A stretch of DNA of 64,000 bases from Defluviibacillus sp043739385 (GTDB lineage Bacteria; Pseudomonadota; Gammaproteobacteria; Burkholderiales; Burkholderiaceae_C): contig JAYUED010000007.1 in NCBI GenBank assembly GCA_043739385.1, forward strand, positions 1 to 64,000, written 5' to 3'. The position numbers were made by a program, and so were the translations under genes. This document shows, piece by piece, positions 41,998-50,976 of the stretch. The notes beneath the pieces were generated by a model. It did not search any database. It saw nothing but the letters and a program-made list of their open reading frames with translations, and was not told the origin of the DNA. The stretch's first letter is position 1. Each line of letters opens with the position of its first letter.

Positions 41998-42690
41998 TTA
42001 CGTGGCCGATGCACCGCAGGCATGGCAGAACTTGGCGAATGCACACTTGCGGGTGTGGCAAGGAGCGCAGTGGTCGTGCAGGCCAATGCCGTAGTGCGGG
42101 CAGAAATCAATGCTGCCGTTCTTCAGATCCACCGGGCAGGGCTTCGGTCAGCTTTTGCCTTTCCAGATAGCGGTTCAGCGCCACGATGGCCTGCCTGCTA
42201 ACCAATACGGTGAGAACGATACCCACCACATAGCGCACGTAGCCGCCGTAACTCAGCAGGTAAGGCACCAGTTCGACAAAGAAAGCAAACAGCGAAAAGT
42301 AGATGAAGCCCCATACAAATGACCAGTAAGTGCTTTTACGCTTCTTTGCAAACAACCGGCAATGGCCAGCAGCGGCAGGGTCAACGCTAACCGATAGCCG
42401 AACACGCGCAGCTCTTGGGCTCGCTGGGCCTGCTCAAGCGCAGCAACGGCAGTTGTTTCGGTATTTTGGCCGTTGGCAATGGTGGCCCGTGTCTAGATGG
42501 CAACGGGCTTGGTGATGAAATCCTCCAGGTTCAGAGTCTGCTCGACCTTCGGCATATCGCCCATCACACTACCGCCCAAGCCAATCAGGAACCCGCCGAA
42601 GACAAACGCCACCAGCCACAGGCCGCGCAGGCCCCCACCAGCACCGATGCCACCGGCAGGGAAGAGACGGAGCTCAGCGCTGATGCCTCG
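41998..42690 (-). pseudogene. Decayed membrane/zinc-ribbon protein gene
   Basis: Fragments of one protein lie in order in different leftward frames. First, GGLRGLWLVAFVFGGFLIGL with MPKVEQTLNLEDFITKPVAI, ending at a TAG (42494-42496). Next, LEQAQRAQELRVFGYRLALT. Then an 82-codon frame (42107-42355) with two membrane helices (FVWGFIYFSLFAFFVELVPY). Last, a zinc-ribbon tail, DFCPHYGIGLHDHCAPCHTR with KCAFAKFCHACGASAT, ending at 41998. The stop codon, frame changes near 42350, and a deletion plus frame change near 42130 show the gene is broken. The intact version would be a membrane protein with a C-terminal C4-type ribbon. Confidence 0.75.
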
Positions 42691-42693
42691 CTC

Positions 42694-44409
42694 TCAAGGC
42701 CGCACACTCCATTGCACATCCCCTATATGTAAATCTTGCCACTTGGGCGGGGCAGCTCGGGCGCTGTCTAATTGCGCTGGGTCAAAGCTGTTACCAGAGG
42801 CAAGGGTCGATGACAACTGTCCCTGAGCGTGCCAGGCACCCTGGTAAAAGACAAACAACGTGGTGCTCCTATACCTCCCCGAGTGGAACAGCACCAGCTC
42901 TTCCACTCCGTCTCCATTCAAATCACCCAGCCACACATCACACGAATTCTTGGCCTTCATGCACGTGTTGAGCTCTTGTTCCTTAGCCTTTTTTATATCG
43001 GCCACAAAAGTCGCGGGCAAATGCCGCCCCGGCGGATGCACGGCGAGCTTTTGGGCTACGGTTTCATCGGTCAATACCACTGGGGCATCTTGGTTTCGGT
43101 CGGTTTGCGCCAGCGTCTCACGGGCCTGTTGCGCCCATTCTGGGCTGGGTGCGCCGCCAGCGGCCATCATCTGTAGCGCCTCGCGGCCAAAGCGACCACT
43201 GTTCCAACGCAAATAACTCCAATCAGGCTCGGTCTTATTGCCAGCAGTCAGTACATAGTGAATGTGTGCATTCACAGCCAGTCGCTGAATATTGGCAATG
43301 GGTGTCAAAAATGCCAATAGGCTCAAGCAAAGTACCAGGGCAGCCACAATATTGGTGCGCGCAATACCCGTCATCCAGCGTCCCGGTTGCAGCCACGACA
43401 AGGCATAGCCCAGCGAATAAATGGCCCCTAATAGCGCCACTAATGCGGCCCACAATCGCTGTTCAGACCAACCGTACTGCTGCACTCGCAGGCCCAGTGC
43501 CCAACAGGCTATTGCCACGATGGGTAGCAGGCTTAACCATGAGGCTTGGGTTACCCGGCCTAACCATGTGGGGTAAGGCGAAGCTACCTCGCCGTCTTGG
43601 TAGGCGCAGTTGGCAAACTTCACCGCCAGGGCGACAAACCACAACAGCATCAGCGCCGCGCTTTGGGTTTTAAACAATGGGGCCAGCGTAGTCAACGGCA
43701 CAGCCAGCACCCACACTACACCAAAAAATAGCACCAAGGGCAGCAGCCACGCAGCAATGGACAGCCAAAATCGCCGGATGGTTTCGGTCATCACCGCCCG
43801 GGTAATACCCAGCCCCACCGCTGAAGCTACCACCAGCCCAGACACTGGGAAAATGAAAATCGGCTTCTGGATCAGTACTTCAATCCAGTCCACCTGTATG
43901 AGCTTCATCAGCCCGGCCCCGGCAAAAAGCACCAACCACACCGCCCCGGTCATGGCTCCGGCAGTCAGAAGCACAATGCCATTGCGCCAGCTGTAGTTGA
44001 ACAGCCGCACATACTGCCAGCGCTTAGTCTCAAAGTTAAATCCGCACAGCAGGCCCAGGCTGACAAAACCCAGCACACCAGAAGCCAGCACGTCTTGTGG
44101 CTGTACGTTCAGTGCATGGCTTTGCGCCCCAGATGCCCATGACGAATAGGCCCCCAGCGCAGCGTACGCTACTAAGTACCCCAGCACCGCCAGCTGCCGT
44201 ACCCCACGCGCTAGTCCGTCAATGCTTTGGGTTGCGTAAATCGCAACCGGAGTCGCCAGTGCGGCGTACCACAGCGCCGACTGCACCATCGGCTGCGTGG
44301 ACAGCAACTGCCCGCTAGCCTGCGCAGACCACAGCCACCACAACACCCAGCCTTGCACAGCCCCGGTCAGGGCAAAAACGAAGGGGAAGTGCAACGCGGT
44401 AGCCTTCAT
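42694..44409 (-). CDS. DUF4153-type polytopic membrane protein
   Basis: A 571-residue protein with about twelve hydrophobic segments in the first 400 residues (VFALTGAVQGWVLWWLWSAQ, LALVLCLSLLAFLTPIANIQ) and a soluble C-terminal part (residues ~410-571) containing CDVWLGDLNGDGVEELVLFH, a calcium-binding-like DxNxDGxEE loop. This layout fits the DUF4153 family of unknown function. Its ATG overlaps the stop of the MFS-acyltransferase gene by 4 nt, so the two are probably co-translated. Confidence 0.8.
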   Translation of the reverse strand: MKATALHFPFVFALTGAVQGWVLWWLWSAQASGQLLSTQPMVQSALWYAALATPVAIYATQSIDGLARGVRQLAVLGYLVAYAALGAYSSWASGAQSHALNVQPQDVLASGVLGFVSLGLLCGFNFETKRWQYVRLFNYSWRNGIVLLTAGAMTGAVWLVLFAGAGLMKLIQVDWIEVLIQKPIFIFPVSGLVVASAVGLGITRAVMTETIRRFWLSIAAWLLPLVLFFGVVWVLAVPLTTLAPLFKTQSAALMLLWFVALAVKFANCAYQDGEVASPYPTWLGRVTQASWLSLLPIVAIACWALGLRVQQYGWSEQRLWAALVALLGAIYSLGYALSWLQPGRWMTGIARTNIVAALVLCLSLLAFLTPIANIQRLAVNAHIHYVLTAGNKTEPDWSYLRWNSGRFGREALQMMAAGGAPSPEWAQQARETLAQTDRNQDAPVVLTDETVAQKLAVHPPGRHLPATFVADIKKAKEQELNTCMKAKNSCDVWLGDLNGDGVEELVLFHSGRYRSTTLFVFYQGAWHAQGQLSSTLASGNSFDPAQLDSARAAPPKWQDLHIGDVQWSVRP

Positions 44410-46340
44410 GCCAGCCCCGCCACCCGCGCCCGCAGCGCTTCGGGCTGCACCGCGTCCGCCGCCATTGCCGGCCCCACGTTCAGGCCCACGCGGCTCAATA
44501 CGCCGCGCCGGAACGGCTTGGACATGGCTGTGCCGCCCTCAACCCGGCTGAAGTACGAACCCCACAGGTTGGTCAGCGCCATGGGCACAACCGGCACCGG
44601 TGCGCTTTCCAAAATCTTCATGATGCCGCCTTTGAATTCTTGCAACTTGCCATTCTTGGTAACGCCGCCTTCGGGGAAGATACCCAGCAAATCGCCTTCT
44701 TGCAGTACCTTGGCCGCAGCGGCGAAGGCAGCTTCGTAGGCCGCAGGGTCTTCGGCGCGGGGAGCAATTGGGATGGCTTTGGCTAGGCGGAACAGCCAGC
44801 CTAGCACCGGCACTTGAAAGATACGGTGGTCCATCAAAAACACAATGGGGCGGGGGCTGGCAGCCATCAGCAGCACGGCATCAACAAAGCTCACGTGGTT
44901 GCAGGCCAGGATGGCCGGGCCTGTGAGGGGGATGTGCTGGTCGCCGGTGACCTTGAAACGGTACACGCAGTGCGACAGCATCCACGCCACAAAGCGCAGC
45001 AAATATTCGGGCACCAGCAGAAAGATGTAGGCCGCCACCACGGCATTGGCAATGCCGGTGAACAGGAATATCTGAGGAATCGTGAAGCCGCTGGTCAGCA
45101 GCGCACCGGCGATCACTGAGCTGGCGATCATGAACAGCGCGTTCAAAATATTGTTGGCCGCGATGATGCGGGCGCGGTGCGTGGGCTGACTGCGCAACTG
45201 GATCAGCGCGTACATGGGCACGCTGTACAGCCCGGCAAACAGGCTTAGCAGCGCCAAGTCGGCCATCACCCTCCAGTGGGCTGAAAGCGCGGTAAAGGCG
45301 GCCAGGCCCATTACCGCGCTGGGTGGCAGTCCGCGCGCGGCAAAATATAAATCCACCGCAAACACGCTCATGCCGATTGCCCCCAAAGGCACCAGGCCAA
45401 TCTCCACGTGACGGCGGCTCAGCACCTCGCACAGCAGTGAGCCAGTGCCGATGCCGATGGAGAAGACCACCAGCATCAGCGTTGCCACTTGTTCGTCGCC
45501 GTGCAGCACCTCTTTGGCAAAGCTGGGGAATTGACTCAAGAACACTGCGCCAAAAAACCACATCCAGCTTATGCCGAGCAGCGAGCGGAACACCACCGGG
45601 TTACCGTTAGCGAGCTTTAAATTTCGCCAAGTCTCGGTAAACGGATTCCAGTTGATTTTTAGGTCAGGGTCGGTGGCAGGCAACTGTGGAATTGCCTGCG
45701 CCACCCAGCGGCCTACCAGTGCCAGGCTCACGCAGCCTACGGCCACATCGGTATGGCCGAACTCTGGAATCGCCACCAGAAGCCCACCGACGATGTCGCC
45801 CAGCAAAATGGCTACAAAGGTGCCCATCTCGACCATACCGTTGCCACCGGTCAGCTCGGCATCGCTCAGCACTTGCGGCAGGTAGGCGAACTTGACTGGA
45901 CCAAACAGCGTGGAATGCAGGCCCATCAAAAACACACAGGCCAGCAGCACCGGCACCTGCACGTCTACGTTGCTGATGAAAAAGCCGTAGGCGGCCAGCA
46001 ACATGATGCTGATCTCCAGGTTTTTCACCGCGCGGATCATCAACGTCTTGGGGTACTTATCGGTCAGTTGCCCGCTAGTGGCCGAAAACAGCAGAAACGG
46101 CAGGATGAAAAGCGCCCCGATCACCAGCCCCGCCAGTGCGGGCGGTAACCAACTGACGCTGAGCTGGTAGGTCACCATCACGGTGAACGAGAATTTGAAC
46201 AAGTTGTCGTTCGCCGCGCCAGAAAACTGGGTCCAGAAAAACGGCGCGAAGCGGCGCTGCTTCAGCAGCGCGAATTGGTTGAGGTGCGCTGTGGCGTCGG
46301 TGGAGGAGTCGCTGGAGGTGTTGGCGTGATGGACTTGCAT
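44406..46340 (-). CDS. MFS transporter-PlsC acyltransferase fusion
   Basis: A 644-residue two-domain membrane protein, started at the ATG at 46340. Residues ~15-415 are an LplT-like major-facilitator transporter (FSGAANDNLFKFSFTVMVTY, TDKYPKTLMIRAVKNLEI). Residues ~430-630 are a 1-acyl-glycerolphosphate acyltransferase domain: NHVSFVDAVLL (HX4D catalytic motif), FLMDHRIF, and IFPEGGVTKNGKLQEFKGG (FPEG). It probably flips and reacylates lysophospholipids, combining the roles of LplT and Aas acyltransferase; unlike Aas the AMP-binding ligase domain is absent. Overlaps the DUF4153 gene. Confidence 0.9.
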   Translation of the reverse strand: MQVHHANTSSDSSTDATAHLNQFALLKQRRFAPFFWTQFSGAANDNLFKFSFTVMVTYQLSVSWLPPALAGLVIGALFILPFLLFSATSGQLTDKYPKTLMIRAVKNLEISIMLLAAYGFFISNVDVQVPVLLACVFLMGLHSTLFGPVKFAYLPQVLSDAELTGGNGMVEMGTFVAILLGDIVGGLLVAIPEFGHTDVAVGCVSLALVGRWVAQAIPQLPATDPDLKINWNPFTETWRNLKLANGNPVVFRSLLGISWMWFFGAVFLSQFPSFAKEVLHGDEQVATLMLVVFSIGIGTGSLLCEVLSRRHVEIGLVPLGAIGMSVFAVDLYFAARGLPPSAVMGLAAFTALSAHWRVMADLALLSLFAGLYSVPMYALIQLRSQPTHRARIIAANNILNALFMIASSVIAGALLTSGFTIPQIFLFTGIANAVVAAYIFLLVPEYLLRFVAWMLSHCVYRFKVTGDQHIPLTGPAILACNHVSFVDAVLLMAASPRPIVFLMDHRIFQVPVLGWLFRLAKAIPIAPRAEDPAAYEAAFAAAAKVLQEGDLLGIFPEGGVTKNGKLQEFKGGIMKILESAPVPVVPMALTNLWGSYFSRVEGGTAMSKPFRRGVLSRVGLNVGPAMAADAVQPEALRARVAGLA

Positions 46341-46522
46341 TTTTTGTACCAAATAGGGCGCTGGCGCAGATTCTATGTACGCGTACAGCTATTAAAAAAA
46401 GCAGACGAAATTTACCTGACCACTGCATCATGCGGGCGTTGCCCACCATTGTGCACAGCCGTGCGTGACGACAGCGCGGTCACTCGCCCACTACTTGGGC
46501 GAGGATTGGTTATAGTCCGCCC

Positions 46523-46885
46523 GTGCCTATTCTTCGCCGTCACCTTTGCTGGTTTGCTGTTTTTGCTCTGCTGTTGATGCAGCAATTGGGCTTGGTGCAC
46601 CGCTACGCGCATGAGATGGGGAACGCTAGCCGAGTGGAAGCAGTGGCAGTAGCGCAGTTCACGGCTCATGTGGCCGCCCCGATAGCTTTCACGGGTTTCC
46701 CGACCCACGATGCCAGTCTGTGCGGGGTGTTAGACCACCTCAGCGCTGGGCATGCCCTCACGTCCATGCCCATTCTGACCATAGCGGCCATGCCGTCGCT
46801 GACCTACCTCTCACTTCTCTCGGGCAATTTCATTGCCCGCTGGGCTGCGCAGTTCAATGCGCGCGGCCCGCCTGCTTCGCGCTAA
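46523..46885 (+). CDS. DUF2946-like small exported protein preceding the TonB receptor
   Basis: A 120-residue protein with a GTG start. It has an N-terminal hydrophobic segment (CWFAVFALLLMQQLGLVHRY), then a conserved-looking HDASLCGVLDHLSAGHAL motif typical of small DUF2946-type proteins found with metal-linked TonB receptors, and a C-terminal hydrophobic stretch. Histidines and one cysteine could bind a metal. It lies 88 nt upstream of the TonB receptor on the same strand. Confidence in the family is moderate. Confidence 0.65.
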   Translation: MPILRRHLCWFAVFALLLMQQLGLVHRYAHEMGNASRVEAVAVAQFTAHVAAPIAFTGFPTHDASLCGVLDHLSAGHALTSMPILTIAAMPSLTYLSLLSGNFIARWAAQFNARGPPASR

Positions 46886-46973
46886 CACCCCCCTTCCCTA
46901 GTGAGCCTTAGTGCACCGTCGGTTGATGTGCGTACTGGCCCACCTGTGTTTGACGAAGCAGGAACCTTATTTC

Positions 46974-49091
46974 ATGAAGATTGTTATCTCTCCCGTATTT
47001 AAAAAATCAGCTGTTGCCCAAATAACATCTGCCTTGTTAGCTCTTAATTTCGTTGCGATTCCGCTGGCTTCAGCACAAAGCACCACCAGCAGTGCCGTGC
47101 CTGCCGCTACGCTGGGTGAAGTCACCGTTACTGGTAACCCTCTAGGTGCTGCGGATTTAATAGCGCCAGCAACAGTGCTGACTGGCACAGAGCTGCTGTT
47201 GCGTAAGAAAAGTAGTCTGGGCGAAACACTTGATGGCTTGCCCGGCGTCAGCAGCACCTACTTTGGTCCCAACGCAAGCCGCCCCATCATTCGTGGGCAA
47301 GACGGCGACCGCATCCGAGTGTTGAGCAACGGTGGTGCCAGTGTTGATGCCTCGGGCTTGTCCTTTGACCATGCTGTGCCGATCGATCCACTGGTGATTG
47401 AGCGCGTTGAGGTCTTGCGTGGCCCCGGGGCTTTGCAGTACGGCGGCAGTGCGGTTGGGGGCGTGGTGAACGTCATCAACCACCGCATTCATGAATCTCC
47501 TTTGTTTGACGACAAAGGCGGTGTGACGGGGCGCGCCGAAGTGCGTGGTGGTGGGGCCGACAGTGAGCGCGCTGCCAGTGCGTTGCTGGAGACGGGAACA
47601 GACAAGTTCACAGTCCATGTCGATGCGTTTGACCGCAAGACCTCGGACGTGCGTGTGCCCACGAGCCTTGCCTGCGACCCCAAAGCCACTGGCACGCCGG
47701 GCTTTGCACAACGTTTGTGCAACTCGTCCAGCCAGTCCAATGGGGGGGCTGTGGGTGGGACGGCCTTCTTTGACCGAGGCTACCTGGGCGCATCGGTAGA
47801 GACTTTTAAAACCAATTACGGCTCGGTCGCGGAAGACACGGTCAATATCGGCATGAAGCAAAACCGCTATGCACTGCAAGGCGAGTTACGGGGGTTCCAG
47901 GGCCCATTCCAGTCCGTTAAAGGCCAGTGGAGCGCGGTGAATTACCAGCATACCGAGTACGAATCGGGTGTAGCGGGTACTACCTTCAATAACGCAGGTA
48001 ACGATTTCCGGCTCGAAGCGCGGCAAACCAAGGTCGGCCGTTTGGATGGTTTGGTTGGCCTGCAAGTCGAAGGCAACCGTTTCTCCGCGACGGGGGTTGA
48101 GGCTTTTGCACCGTACACCCGTACCGGATCCAAGGCTTTGTTTGCGTACGAAGAGCTGGGCACCAACTGGGGCAAAGTCAGCTTGGGTGCAAGGTTGGAG
48201 TCTGTGCGCGTCGAGTCGCTGGGCAGCCCTGGCATTGCGCGCTTCTTTGCTGACAGCCGCAGCTTCAACCCAGGCAGCTACGCGCTGGGTGGATTATGGA
48301 ATTTAGGCGGGGCGCAGGATGGTGAAAAAGGCGGCGGCTGGACGGCTACTTCCAACCTCTCGTACACCCAGCGAGCACCCAAAGACTACGAGTTGTATGC
48401 CAAAGGCCCCCATCTCGCCACCGCAGCCTACGAGCGAGGTAACGCTAACTTGGATTTAGAGCGCTCGGTCAACGTGGACGTGGGTTTAGCCTGGAAGACC
48501 GGCCCTAACCACGCGGGCCTGAACGCGTTTGTCAACCAGTTCAACAACTACATTAGCCTCGAATCCACAGGTAACACCGTTGATAACCTGCCTGAATACG
48601 CGTACCGACAAGTCAAGGCTCGCTTCACGGGTTTGGAGACCACAGGCAATGTGCGTTTGCTGGGGGCGCAAGGTCTGGCCACGGCCAGCAGCACGCTTGA
48701 TCTGGCCCTCAAAGGCGATTTGGTGCGTGCCACCAATGTCAGCACGGGCCAAGCCTTGCCCCGTATCGCTCCGGCCCGTGTCGGCGCGACGCTGATTTGG
48801 GGGCAGGGAACTGGCACGCAGGGTTGGGGCGCGCGTTTCGGCGTGGATGTGTTCTCGGCGCAAAACCGTGTGCCTACAGGCGACCGAACTACCGGTGGCT
48901 ACACCTTCCTGAACGCCTCTGCTACCTATGCGATGAAGGCGGGTGCTAGCAATTTGGTGTGGTTCGCACGGCTGGACAATGCGTCCAACCAGTTGGCCTA
49001 CAGCGCCAGCTCGGTACTGACGCAAACCGCGCCGAACCGTGTTCCGCTGCCTGGACGCGGGCTGAAGGTGGGCGTGCAAGCGACGTTTTAA
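46974..49091 (+). CDS. TonB-dependent outer-membrane receptor (ZnuD-like)
   Basis: A 705-residue gated porin. The start is the ATG at 46974, with AGGA upstream; signal peptide ends IPLASAQS. The plug domain contains LGEVTVTGNPLG (near the TonB box), LDGLPGVSSTYFGPNASRPI, GLSFDHAVPIDPLVIERVEV and LRGPGALQYGGSAVGGVVNV. The C-terminal beta barrel ends in GRGLKVGVQATF. The plug is close to ZnuD-type zinc receptors; an adjacent DUF2946-like gene supports a metal ligand. Zinc uptake is inferred; no Zur box was identified. Confidence 0.88.
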   Translation: MKIVISPVFKKSAVAQITSALLALNFVAIPLASAQSTTSSAVPAATLGEVTVTGNPLGAADLIAPATVLTGTELLLRKKSSLGETLDGLPGVSSTYFGPNASRPIIRGQDGDRIRVLSNGGASVDASGLSFDHAVPIDPLVIERVEVLRGPGALQYGGSAVGGVVNVINHRIHESPLFDDKGGVTGRAEVRGGGADSERAASALLETGTDKFTVHVDAFDRKTSDVRVPTSLACDPKATGTPGFAQRLCNSSSQSNGGAVGGTAFFDRGYLGASVETFKTNYGSVAEDTVNIGMKQNRYALQGELRGFQGPFQSVKGQWSAVNYQHTEYESGVAGTTFNNAGNDFRLEARQTKVGRLDGLVGLQVEGNRFSATGVEAFAPYTRTGSKALFAYEELGTNWGKVSLGARLESVRVESLGSPGIARFFADSRSFNPGSYALGGLWNLGGAQDGEKGGGWTATSNLSYTQRAPKDYELYAKGPHLATAAYERGNANLDLERSVNVDVGLAWKTGPNHAGLNAFVNQFNNYISLESTGNTVDNLPEYAYRQVKARFTGLETTGNVRLLGAQGLATASSTLDLALKGDLVRATNVSTGQALPRIAPARVGATLIWGQGTGTQGWGARFGVDVFSAQNRVPTGDRTTGGYTFLNASATYAMKAGASNLVWFARLDNASNQLAYSASSVLTQTAPNRVPLPGRGLKVGVQATF

Positions 49092-49149
49092 GCAATAGGC
49101 TAGCAAATAGGGCTGATTAACGGGAGGAGCAGACAGGACAATAGACGCC

Positions 49150-50106
49150 ATGAACCATCCTGTCCTCACTTCGCTGATTCCTGTAGTCTTACTCATTGCT
49201 GCGGGTTTCATAGCGGGACAGCGAGGATGGATAAGGGCAGGGTCGGTTAAAGACCTGTCGAACCTCGTTTTCTTCCTGCTCTCGCCCGCGCTGCTGTTTC
49301 GGGCCATGAGCACGGTACACATCGAGCAACTCAGCCTGCGGCCTGTCGCGGTGTATTTCATGGCAGCAGGGTTGATTTTTTCGGGCACGTTGGTACTGAG
49401 GGGTTTTAATTCACGTTCTGCGGTTCTCGCCTTGGCTAATACCTACAGCAACACGGTGATGATCGGCATCCCGTTGATTGGCCTCGCTTACGGGCCAGAG
49501 GGCATGGTGACGTTGCTGACGCTGGTGTCTTTGCATTCGCTGGTGATTTTGACTACCGCTACGGTCGTGTTGGAGTTAGCCGTATCTCGTGATGCCACGC
49601 TGACGGCCCAACGCGATGGCGTGTCGGTGCAGCCTCGACCCATGCTGTCCACCGTACTGACGGCGGTGCGCAATGCGGTGTTTCACCCTGTGCCCATTCC
49701 CATTATTGTTGGACTGCTGTTCGCACAAACCGGTTGGGTATTGCCTGAGGTGATCGATAAACCCATCCAACTGCTTGGCCAAGCCTTTGGTCCTCTGGCG
49801 CTGGTCATGGTCGGTATCACGCTTGCGCATACCGCCGTGGGACAGCATCTGCGGGGTGCGCTGGCACAAGCACTGGTCAAAAACCTGCTAAATCCGGTGC
49901 TGGTGGTAGCGTTGGGTTGGGCCTTGGGTCTGACAGGCCTGCCGCTGACGGTGATGGTCGTCGCAGCATCGCTGCCGATTGGTGCGAATGTGTTTTTGTT
50001 CTCGCAGCGCTACAAGGTGGAAGAGGAGCTGGTTACGGCCAGTGTTGCGGTGTCTACGGCGCTGGCGCTGGTTACGGTGTCGGTGGTGATGGCGCTGGTG
50101 GGATGA
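49150..50106 (+). CDS. AEC-family (auxin efflux carrier-like) transporter
   Basis: A 318-residue membrane protein with about ten helices: LTSLIPVVLLIAAGFIAGQR, VFFLLSPALLFRAMSTVHIE, ANTYSNTVMIGIPLIGLAYG (conserved N-x-x-x-x-G-I-P-L), and LPLTVMVVAASLPIGANVFL. The family exports malate, malonate or similar carboxylates. It starts 58 nt after the TonB receptor stop and converges on pdxH, ending 21 nt away. Confidence 0.92.
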   Translation: MNHPVLTSLIPVVLLIAAGFIAGQRGWIRAGSVKDLSNLVFFLLSPALLFRAMSTVHIEQLSLRPVAVYFMAAGLIFSGTLVLRGFNSRSAVLALANTYSNTVMIGIPLIGLAYGPEGMVTLLTLVSLHSLVILTTATVVLELAVSRDATLTAQRDGVSVQPRPMLSTVLTAVRNAVFHPVPIPIIVGLLFAQTGWVLPEVIDKPIQLLGQAFGPLALVMVGITLAHTAVGQHLRGALAQALVKNLLNPVLVVALGWALGLTGLPLTVMVVAASLPIGANVFLFSQRYKVEEELVTASVAVSTALALVTVSVVMALVG

Positions 50107-50127
50107 AGTAAAACAAAAAAACGCTTA

Positions 50128-50793
50128 TTACGGCGCCAAGCGCTCACGCAGCCATCCTTTATTGCTATTAAGGGTATAGCGAAGTCGATCATGCAGGCGG
50201 CTGGGGCGGCCTTGCCAGAATTGCCAGCTGTCTGGTACCAGGCGGTAGCCACCCCAGTGGGGGGGGCGGGGTGGATTGAGTAAATATTGCGCACCTACTT
50301 TGGCCGCATTCGCGACCAGCACCGCCCGGCTTGAAATCACCTGCGACTGCGGTGAGGCCCAGGCACCCAAGCGGGAATCCAGTGGGCGGCTGTGGAAATA
50401 GGCATCGCTCTCGGCGTCGCTGACTTTCTTAACGCGGCCTTCAATACGCACGGTGCGCTCCAGTTCTACCCAATGAAATTGCAAGGCGGCAAAGGGGTTT
50501 CCTGCCAACTCCAGGCCCTTACGGCTTTCGTAGTTGGTGTACCAGACGATGCCACGCTCGTCATAGCCCTTGATGAGTACCACCCGTGTGCTGGGGCGTA
50601 AATCGCTGCCTACAGTCGCCAGCGTCATTGCGTTGGGTTCGGGCAGTTGGCTGGCGATGGCCTCATTCAGCCACTGGGCGAATTGCGCGAGCGGGTCATG
50701 TTGCGAAGCAGATTCGTTCAGCTCGGCGTGTTCGTAGCTTTTGCGCAGATCGGCAAGGGCAGGGGATGCGGTGGTGTGGGGCAAGTTACTCAT
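50128..50793 (-). CDS. pdxH: Pyridoxamine 5'-phosphate oxidase
   Basis: FMN enzyme of 221 residues making pyridoxal 5'-phosphate. Conserved: RKSYEHAELNESASQHDPLA, EPNAMTLATVGSDLRPSTRV, YTNYESRKGLELAGNPFAAL, SQSQVISSRAVL and the C-terminal RPSRLHDRLRYT with RERLAP. Just before the C-terminus, the variable loop (TLNSNKG) is encoded by one of the 17-bp palindromic repeats. Divergent from etfB. Confidence 0.95.
   Translation of the reverse strand: MSNLPHTTASPALADLRKSYEHAELNESASQHDPLAQFAQWLNEAIASQLPEPNAMTLATVGSDLRPSTRVVLIKGYDERGIVWYTNYESRKGLELAGNPFAALQFHWVELERTVRIEGRVKKVSDAESDAYFHSRPLDSRLGAWASPQSQVISSRAVLVANAAKVGAQYLLNPPRPPHWGGYRLVPDSWQFWQGRPSRLHDRLRYTLNSNKGWLRERLAP
50164..50180. repeat. Dispersed 17-bp palindromic repeat GCTAT-N7-TAGC (copy in pdxH)
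   Basis: Sequence GCTATTAAGGGTATAGC, within the pdxH coding region where the protein has a variable loop (YTLNSNKG). Fourth copy of the same 17-bp pattern in the window. Confidence 0.45.
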
Positions 50794-50822
50794 GGAGCGA
50801 TTGTGCCTTTGATATAATAATT

Positions 50823-50844
50823 AAAAAGCACGATCGTTCTTTTT
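50823..50844. promoter_or_regulatory. 22-bp palindrome upstream of etfBA and pdxH, candidate fatty-acid regulator operator
   Basis: The halves AAAAAGCACGA and TCGTTCTTTTT are complementary at 10 of 11 positions, centred on a GATC. The site lies 30 bp from the pdxH start and 133 bp from the etfB start. The CACGATCG core is reminiscent of TetR-type operators (for example FadP-like) described upstream of fatty-acid degradation genes in betaproteobacteria; that identity is from memory and inferred. Confidence 0.5.
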
Positions 50845-50976
50845 TTGTTTTTCAAAGTTATTCAAATTAAACAAGCCTCACAGCACGTGAGGTCGCGAAC
50901 CTTACAGGCACTGCGCTACAGAAGCCTAAAATCGTTCGTTGAGTGTCTAAGTCAATTTACATATCGGAGCATGAGC

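Noticed and set aside
46500..46522. GGTTATAGT resembling part of a Zur box upstream of the DUF2946-like gene
   Set aside because: No second symmetric half was found, so a regulatory call is not supported.
48486..49388. 300-codon minus-strand frame
   Set aside because: Antisense to the TonB receptor 3' end and the AEC gene start; no domain, arginine- and serine-rich composition typical of shadow frames.
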